64,000 nt of DNA from CAWJFJ01 sp963800065 (GTDB lineage Bacteria; Actinomycetota; Acidimicrobiia; Acidimicrobiales; UBA8190), in the NCBI GenBank assembly GCA_963800065.1, contig CAWCZO010000007.1, positions 248,001 through 312,000 of the forward strand. The letters run 5' to 3'. A model generated the notes under the pieces. It was not told where the DNA came from, searched no databases, and saw only the letters and a list, made by a program, of their open reading frames with translations. Of the stretch, positions 58,576 through 64,000 are shown piece after piece. Every line of letters begins with the position of its first letter. Position 1 is the first letter of the stretch. A program made the position numbers and the translations under genes.

Positions 58576-59453
58576 CGCTGTTCGACCCCCCCGACGCCCA
58601 GGGCGGCGCCGTGCCAGGGGGGGACGGTGACCGGACGGACGGGGGCGAAGGCGACCCCGACCGGCTCCGGCTCCGCCTGGTGGTGGCCTACGACGGGGCC
58701 GGTTTCCGGGGGTTCGCGGCGCAGCCCGGGCAGCGCACCGTGGCCGGCGAGCTCGGCCGGGCTCTCTCCACCGCCCTGCGCCAGCCCGTCGACCTGACCT
58801 GTGCGGGCCGGACCGACGCCGGGGTCCATGCCGCCGGGCAGGTCGTCCACACCGACGTGGTGGGCCCGGTGGACACCGTGAGCCTCGTCCGGGCCGTGAA
58901 CGCCATGGTGGGACCGGCGGTGGTGGTGCGGACCGCCGCCGTGGCCCCGCCGGGCTTCGACGCCCGCCGGTCGGCCCGGGCCCGGCGGTACCGGTACCTC
59001 ATCCTCCAGGGCGACGGTCCCGATCCCCTCCTGGCCCCGATGGCGTGGCACGTCCGCGACCCCCTGGACATGCGGGCCATGGCGGCCGGGGCCGACGCTC
59101 TGCTCGGCGAGCACGACTTCCGTGCCTTCTGTCGCCGTCCCCCGGGCACCGCTCCGGGAGACCCCATCAACCGGCGCGTCCTTGACGCCACCTGGCGGCA
59201 GGAGCCCTGGGCACCGGGCGGGCTGAGCGACGACGCCCGGCTGCTCCGGTTCGACATCTCGGCCCGGTCGTTCTGCCATCAGATGGTCCGCACCATCGTC
59301 GGGACCCTCGCCGACGTCGGCCGGGGCCGTCGGCGGGCGTCGGACGTGACGTGGATGCTCACCTCCGGTGACCGCTCACAGGGCGTGACCCTGGCCCCGC
59401 CCCACGGGCTCAGCCTCCTCTCGGTGGACTACGCCGGTTCCGACGGGGCGTGA
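58572..59453 (+). CDS. truA: tRNA pseudouridine(38-40) synthase TruA
   Basis: Converts uridines 38-40 of the anticodon stem to pseudouridine. 293 residues, unbroken. RLRLVVAYDGAGFRGFAAQP, catalytic Asp in CAGRTDAGVHAAGQVVHTDV, AMVGPAVVVRTAAVAPPGFD, EHDFRAFCRRPPG, FCHQMVRTIVGTLADVGRG. TTG 58572 overlaps the rplQ stop. The first 33 residues are a non-conserved Gly/Asp-rich lead. Confidence 0.94.
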   Translation: MTLFDPPDAQGGAVPGGDGDRTDGGEGDPDRLRLRLVVAYDGAGFRGFAAQPGQRTVAGELGRALSTALRQPVDLTCAGRTDAGVHAAGQVVHTDVVGPVDTVSLVRAVNAMVGPAVVVRTAAVAPPGFDARRSARARRYRYLILQGDGPDPLLAPMAWHVRDPLDMRAMAAGADALLGEHDFRAFCRRPPGTAPGDPINRRVLDATWRQEPWAPGGLSDDARLLRFDISARSFCHQMVRTIVGTLADVGRGRRRASDVTWMLTSGDRSQGVTLAPPHGLSLLSVDYAGSDGA

Positions 59454-59647
59454 CCGGTGGCGGCCGGAACGGGACGCCACCTGGGATTTCCCCCGCGGAG
59501 CTTGCCCGGTTCCCCGTCCACCATCTAGTGTGAGAGGTCCGTCTGGTGACGGGGACGGGTCGTTTCCGTCACCGCTCAGCGGTGCCGGTCCTGGTCAGGG
59601 CTGGCACCGCGGTCGGCCCAACCGCGAACAACGATCAAGGACCCCGC

Positions 59648-60097
59648 GTGCGCACGTTCTCGCCGAGACCCGTGGACATCAACCGGACATGGCACGTCGT
59701 CGACGCCGACGGCATGGTGCTCGGGCGGCTGGCCACCCAGGTGGCGACCGTCCTGCGGGGCAAGCACAAGCCGATCTTCGCCCCCCATGTCGACACCGGC
59801 GACCACGTCATCGTGGTCAACGCGGCCAAGATCGTCATGAGCGCCGGGAAGGCGGACAAGAAGTTCGTCTACCGCCACAGCGGCTACCCCGGTGGGCTCA
59901 AGACGGCCAGCTACGCCGACCTCCTCGTCACCCGTCCCGAGGAAGTGGTGCGGCGGGCCGTCCGCGGCATGCTGCCCCGCAACCGGCTCGGTCGTCAGCA
60001 GCTGTCCAAGCTCAAGGTCTACGCCGGCCCCGATCACCCGCACGAGGCCCAGCAACCACAGGTCCTCGACGTCCCCGGCGCCCGCACCCGGACCTAG
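59648..60097 (+). CDS. rplM: 50S ribosomal protein L13
   Basis: Early-assembly large-subunit protein. 149 residues, GTG start after [86 protein letters not shown]. The 194-nt gap after truA contains a TAGTGT box (59526-59531) that may start the rplM-rpsI transcript; no -35 is obvious. Confidence 0.96.
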   Translation: MRTFSPRPVDINRTWHVVDADGMVLGRLATQVATVLRGKHKPIFAPHVDTGDHVIVVNAAKIVMSAGKADKKFVYRHSGYPGGLKTASYADLLVTRPEEVVRRAVRGMLPRNRLGRQQLSKLKVYAGPDHPHEAQQPQVLDVPGARTRT

Positions 60098-60139
60098 AAC
60101 GCCCCTCCCCGGGCGACTCGAAAGGACAAGGAACCCCAC

Positions 60140-60550
60140 GTGTCGACGAAGCCGAAGCTCCCCGCCCCGCTCAGCCAGACGACGGGACGCCGCAAGAGGG
60201 CGGTGGCCCGCGTCCGGGTCCGGGCCGGCCAGGGGACCATCACGGTCAACCGCAAGCCCATCGAGCAGTACTTCACCTCCGCCACCCACCGCATGGTGGT
60301 GACCGAGCCGTTGCGGCTGACGAACCTGGCCGAGGGCTACGACGTCGACGCCACCATCGACGGTGGCGGGGTCTCGGGCCAGGCGGGTGCCCTGCGGCTG
60401 GGCATCGCCCGTTCGATCCTCGAGCTCGACCCCGAGCTGCGCCCGACCCTCAAGAAGGCCGGCCTCCTGACCCGCGACGCCCGCGAGAAGGAGAGCAAGA
60501 AGTACGGCCTCAAGAAGGCCCGCAAGGCGCCGCAGTACTCGAAGCGGTAG
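60140..60550 (+). CDS. rpsI: 30S ribosomal protein S9
   Basis: Its C-terminal tail touches P-site tRNA. 136 residues, GTG start after [73 protein letters not shown], end [12 protein letters not shown]. Unbroken. Confidence 0.97.
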   Translation: MSTKPKLPAPLSQTTGRRKRAVARVRVRAGQGTITVNRKPIEQYFTSATHRMVVTEPLRLTNLAEGYDVDATIDGGGVSGQAGALRLGIARSILELDPELRPTLKKAGLLTRDAREKESKKYGLKKARKAPQYSKR

Positions 60551-60556
60551 TCGGCC

Positions 60557-61917
60557 GTGGGTGTCCGGTTCGGCACCGACGGCATCCGTGGTGTCGCCAA
60601 CGCCGAGCTCGGAGCGGAGCTGGTCCTCGCCCTCGGCCGGGCCACGGCACGAGCGCTGCCGGCCCGGACCTTCCTCGTCGCCCGGGACACACGGCGGTCG
60701 GGACCACTCCTCCAGGCCGCCCTCTCGGCCGGCCTGGCCAGTGAGGGCGCCGACGTCGTCGACCTCGGTGTCCTGCCCACCCCCGGCGTCGCCTGGCACT
60801 GCGCCTCGCGGCGTCTCCCGGGGGCGGTGATCTCGGCCTCGCACAACCCGTTCGCCGACAACGGGGTGAAGCTCTTCGCCACCGGAGGCCTGAAGCTGCC
60901 CGACGCCGCCGAGGCGGCCGTCGAGGAGGAGCTCGACCGCGTCCTTCGGTCGGCGGTCCGTGGCCCGCGGTCACCGACCGGTCACGCTGTCGGTCGTCTC
61001 TCGTCCGACCCGGACGCCGCCGACGGCTACGTCGAGCACCTGGTGGCGGCGCTCGAGGGCCGCTCTCTGGAAGGGATGCGGGTGGTGGTCGACTGCGCCA
61101 ACGGCGCCGCCTCGTCCATCGCCCCCGTCGTCCTCGAGCGCCTGGGGGCGACCGTCGATGCCATCGCCTGCGAACCCGACGGGACGAACATCAACGACGG
61201 CTGCGGGTCGACCCACCCCGAACGCGTCGGCGCCGCCGTGGTGGCGAGCGGCGCGGCGGTCGGCCTGGCGCTCGACGGCGACGCCGACCGGCTGGTGGCC
61301 GTGGACCACACCGGCGACGGCCACCACCGGGGACGAGCTCCTGGCCCTCTTCGCCACCGACCTGGCCGGGCGCGGACGCCTGGCCGGCAACACCGTGGTG
61401 GTGACGGTCATGTCGAATCTCGGTTTCCGCCTGGCCATGGACGAGAAGGGGATCGCCGTCCGGGAGACACCGATCGGCGACCGGTACGTCCTCGAGGAGC
61501 TGAACGCCGACGGGTCTGACCCTCGGTGGCGAGCAGTCGGGACATCTCGTCTTCCGCGAGCTGGCCACCACCGGCGACGGCATTCTCACCGCCGTCCTCC
61601 TCCTCGATCTGCTCCGGCGCACCGGGCGACCGCTCGCCGAGCTGGTCTCGGAGGTCATGCGGCGGCTGCCCCAGGTCCTCGTCAACGTCCCCGCCGTCGA
61701 TCCGGCCCAGGTGGTGGAGAGCGCCGAGGTCCAGGCGGAGGTGGCGGCGGTGACCGGCGAGCTCGGCGACCGCGGCCGAGTCCTCCTGCGGGCCAGCGGG
61801 ACGGAGCCTCTGGTCCGGGTCATGGTCGAAGCGACCGACGAGGATCTCGCCCACGCCGTGGTGGCGCGGCTGGCCGCCGTCGTGGAACGCGCCGCTTCGG
61901 TCCCGAGCACGCCGTAG
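60557..61917 (+). CDS. glmM: Phosphoglucosamine mutase GlmM (two frame breaks)
   Basis: Converts glucosamine-6-phosphate to glucosamine-1-phosphate for UDP-GlcNAc. GVRFGTDGIRGVANAELGAE, phosphoserine loop GAVISASHNPFADNGVKLFA, metal loop LALDGDADRLVAVD, sugar-binding GGEQSGH, and phosphate-binding RASGTEPLVRVMVEA. About 453 residues. Extra bases at 61319 and 61515. GTG 60557, 6 nt after rpsI. Its TAG stop is the first half of the putative glmS -10 box. Confidence 0.95.
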
Positions 61918-61920
61918 CCT
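61915..61920 (+). promoter_or_regulatory. -10 box TAGCCT, 6 nt before the glmS start
   Basis: TAGCCT, 6 nt (gggcct), then ATG 61927. The box shares its TAG with the glmM stop codon. It would give glmS its own leaderless transcript inside the glmM-glmS pair. No glmS riboswitch is possible in a 9-nt gap. Confidence 0.45.
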
Positions 61921-61926
61921 GGGCCT

Positions 61927-63776
61927 ATGTGCGGCATCATCGGAGCCACGGGCGATCACGGCGTCCTCGATCTCCTCCTCGACGGCCTGGAGCGGCTCGA
62001 GTACCGGGGATACGACTCGGCCGGCGTCGCCCTCGACTACAGCGGCGGCCTCTACCGGGCCCGGGCGGCGACGGGGACCCGCTCGCTCGAAGACCTCCGG
62101 AAGGTCGTCGAGAACGCCCCACCGGGGTGACGGCGGGGATCGGCCACACCCGGTGGGCCACCCACGGTCACCCGACGGAGATGAACGCCCACCCCCATCT
62201 GGACTGCAGCGGCCGGGTGGCGGTCGTCCACAACGGGATCATCGAGAACTGGCGCGAGCTGGCCGCCCGGCTGCGCCAGAGTGGTCACGTGCTGGCGTCG
62301 GACACCGACACGGAGGTGTTCGCCCATCTCGTCGAGGAGGAGATGAGGTCGGGACTGTCACTGGCCAACGCCGTCCGCTCGGCGTTGCGCGATGTCCGGG
62401 GGGCCTTCGCCCTGGCCGTGCTGGCGGCGTCGGAGCCGGGGACGATCGTGGCCGCCGAACGCGTCTCCCCCCTGGTGGTGGGGATGGGCGAAGGCGACAA
62501 TCCCCTGGCCCTGCTGGCCTCGGACATCCCGGCGCTCCTCGGGCACACCCGGCGGTTCTGGGTCCTCGACGACGACCAGGTGGTGGAGCTGCGGCCCGGT
62601 TCGATGCGGGTGACGACTCTCGCCGGCAAGGTGGTCGAGCCGACCGAGCTGAAGATCGACTGGGACATGGCGGCCGCCGAGAAGGGGGGGTACCCCGATT
62701 TCATGGGGAAGGAGATCCACGAGCAGCCCCGGGCGGTGGCCGACACCCTCCTCGGTCGGCTCCTCCCCGACGGGACCATCGGGCTCGACGAATTGCGGAT
62801 CACCCCCGACGACCTGCGCGAGATCGACAAGGTCTTCATCGTCGCCTGCGGCACGAGCTATCACGCCGGGATGGTGGCCAAGTACGCCATCGAGCGCTGG
62901 GCCCGACTGCCGACCGAGATCGACATCGCCTCGGAGTTCCGTTACCGGGACCCCGTCCTCGACCGCCGGACACTCGTCGTCGGGGTCAGCCAGTCGGGCG
63001 AGACCATCGACACCCTCCAGGCCATGACCGAGGCGCGGCAGTGGGACGCCAAGGTGCTCGTCATCTCCAACGTGGTGGATTCGTCGATGGCCCGGGTGGC
63101 CGACGGGGTCCTCTACACCCACGCCGGTCCCGAGGTGGGAGTGGCGTCGACGAAGACCCACCTCTCCCAGATCGTCGCCCTGGAGCTCCTGGCGCTGTAC
63201 CTGGCCCAGCTGCGCGGGACGTTGGCCCCCGACGAGGCCCGCCACCTCTTCGCCAAGATGGCCGAGCTCCCGGGGCTCATCGAAACGGTCCTGGCCCGAG
63301 AGGACGCCGTCGCCGCCGTCGCCGGCCGCTTCACGACGACGCGCGACTTCTTCTTCCTCGGTCGCCACGTCGGCTTCCCCGTCGCCCTCGAGGGCGCGCT
63401 CAAGCTGAAGGAGCTCTCGTACCTGCGGGCCGAGGGCTATCCGGCCGGCGAGCTCAAGCACGGGCCCATCGCCCTCATCGAGCCGGGCACGGTGGTGGTG
63501 GCGGTGGCCACGCGGACGCGGCTGTGGGACAAGATGATGTCGAACATCGCCGAGGTCCGCAGCCGGGGGGCCACCGTGATCCTGGTGGCCAACGACGGCG
63601 ACGAGGAGACGGCGGCGGAGGCCGACGAGGTCCTCTGGGTGCCGGCCACCGAACCGCTCTTCGCCCCCGTGGTGGACGTGATCCCGCTCCAGCTCTTCGC
63701 CTACCATCTCGCCGCCCTCCACGGTCTCGACGTCGACCGCCCCCGCAACCTGGCCAAGACCGTCACGGTGGAGTGA
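61927..63776 (+). CDS. glmS: Glutamine-fructose-6-phosphate aminotransferase GlmS (one frame break)
   Basis: Makes glucosamine-6-phosphate from fructose-6-phosphate and glutamine, the entry to UDP-GlcNAc. Met is followed by catalytic Cys2 ([20 protein letters not shown]). The glutaminase domain has [33 protein letters not shown] and [10 protein letters not shown]. One base is missing in a G-run near 62126. The two SIS domains follow: [58 protein letters not shown]. The C-terminus is [13 protein letters not shown]. About 617 residues. Confidence 0.96.
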
Positions 63777-63797
63777 CGGCGCCGACGAGCGTGGTCG

Positions 63798-64000
63798 ATG
63801 CAGCGACGTGTCCGCGGCATCGGGGTGGACGCCGTCGACGTGGCCCGCTTCCGGACGGTCCTCGGGCGCCGTCCTGGGCTGGCCCGCCGCCTCTTCACCG
63901 AGGCCGAGCGTGCCTACGCCGAGTCGGGGAACGGATCCCGGCCCCCGGCTGGCGGCGCGCTTCGCGGCCAAGGAGGCGGTCCTGAAGGCTCTCGGGGTCG
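63798..64000 (+). CDS. acpS: Holo-[acyl-carrier-protein] synthase AcpS, N-terminal part (one frame break), runs off right edge
   Basis: Transfers 4'-phosphopantetheine from CoA to acyl carrier protein. ATG 63798 gives MQRRVRGIGVDAVDVARFRT, with the magnesium-binding Asp in GVDAVD, then LFTEAERAYAES. One extra base near 63945; after it the frame reads LAARFAAKEAVLKALGV, the second conserved motif with catalytic Glu. The window ends there. 21 nt after glmS, the usual actinobacterial neighbour. Confidence 0.9.
   Translation, partial: MQRRVRGIGVDAVDVARFRTVLGRRPGLARRLFTEAERAYAESGNGSRPPAGGALRGQGGGPEGSRG

Overview
The window is 64 kb of about 70% GC, gene-dense DNA. It looks like the chromosome of an Actinomycetota bacterium, possibly Acidimicrobiia. 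The gene order tRNA-Thr/tRNA-Met/rpmG/tRNA-Trp/secE/nusG/rplKAJL/rpoBC/rpsLG/fusA/tuf/rpsJ, the order truA/rplM/rpsI/glmM/glmS/acpS, the frequent GTG and TTG starts, an MptB-type mannosyltransferase and actinobacterial-style -10 boxes placed 6-8 nt before start codons all fit. The class-level call is inference.

Layout. 1-2751 (minus): type II NADH dehydrogenase and a 2-oxoacid dehydrogenase E1 whose alpha and beta parts appear to be one polypeptide. 2919-10870: rmuC convergent with an AddB-like/AddA-like nuclease-helicase pair. 10909-17199: envelope genes (GT2 glycosyltransferase, UppP, UDP-sulfoquinovose synthase, a LytR-CpsA-Psr protein, an unknown anchored protein with a Thr-rich tail). 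17282-24447: citrate synthase, acyl-CoA thioesterase II, GH1 glucosidase, GtrA-like protein, YajQ, tRNA-Tyr, MptB, GNAT acetyltransferase. 24544-63776: one long plus-strand information-processing block holding the whole rplK-to-rpsI ribosomal protein set, RNA polymerase alpha, beta and beta', EF-G, EF-Tu, SecE, SecY, NusG, IF-1, Adk, Map and TruA. It ends with the amino-sugar genes glmM and glmS and a partial acpS at the right edge. I see no mobile element, CRISPR array, rRNA or phage gene.

Sequence quality matters for every reader of this window. Many conserved genes, including rpoB, rpoC, secY, citrate synthase and several ribosomal proteins, are split by single-base frame changes, mostly +1. 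Essential genes are hit, so I treat these as consensus errors rather than pseudogenes and give each gene its full family span. Ends inside badly shifted genes (sqdB, mptB, the GT2 gene, the unknown protein) are approximate. The shifts are unevenly spread: dense in 1-25 kb, absent from about 36-43.6 kb and 55.5-61.3 kb.

Regulation visible in the sequence: about ten genes have a TANNNT-like box 6-8 nt before the start codon and no Shine-Dalgarno, which implies leaderless mRNAs. rpoBC has a clear TTGCCC-17-TATACT promoter with a leader of about 230 nt. rplJ has a structured leader. Between rpsJ and rplC there is a terminator-like hairpin, a possible promoter and a leader with two mutually exclusive pairings, so rplC and the genes after it may be a separately controlled unit. 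Several ribosomal proteins (L10, L4, L22, S3, L29) carry long Ala/Glu/Asp-rich C-terminal tails, and NusG has a long N-terminal extension.
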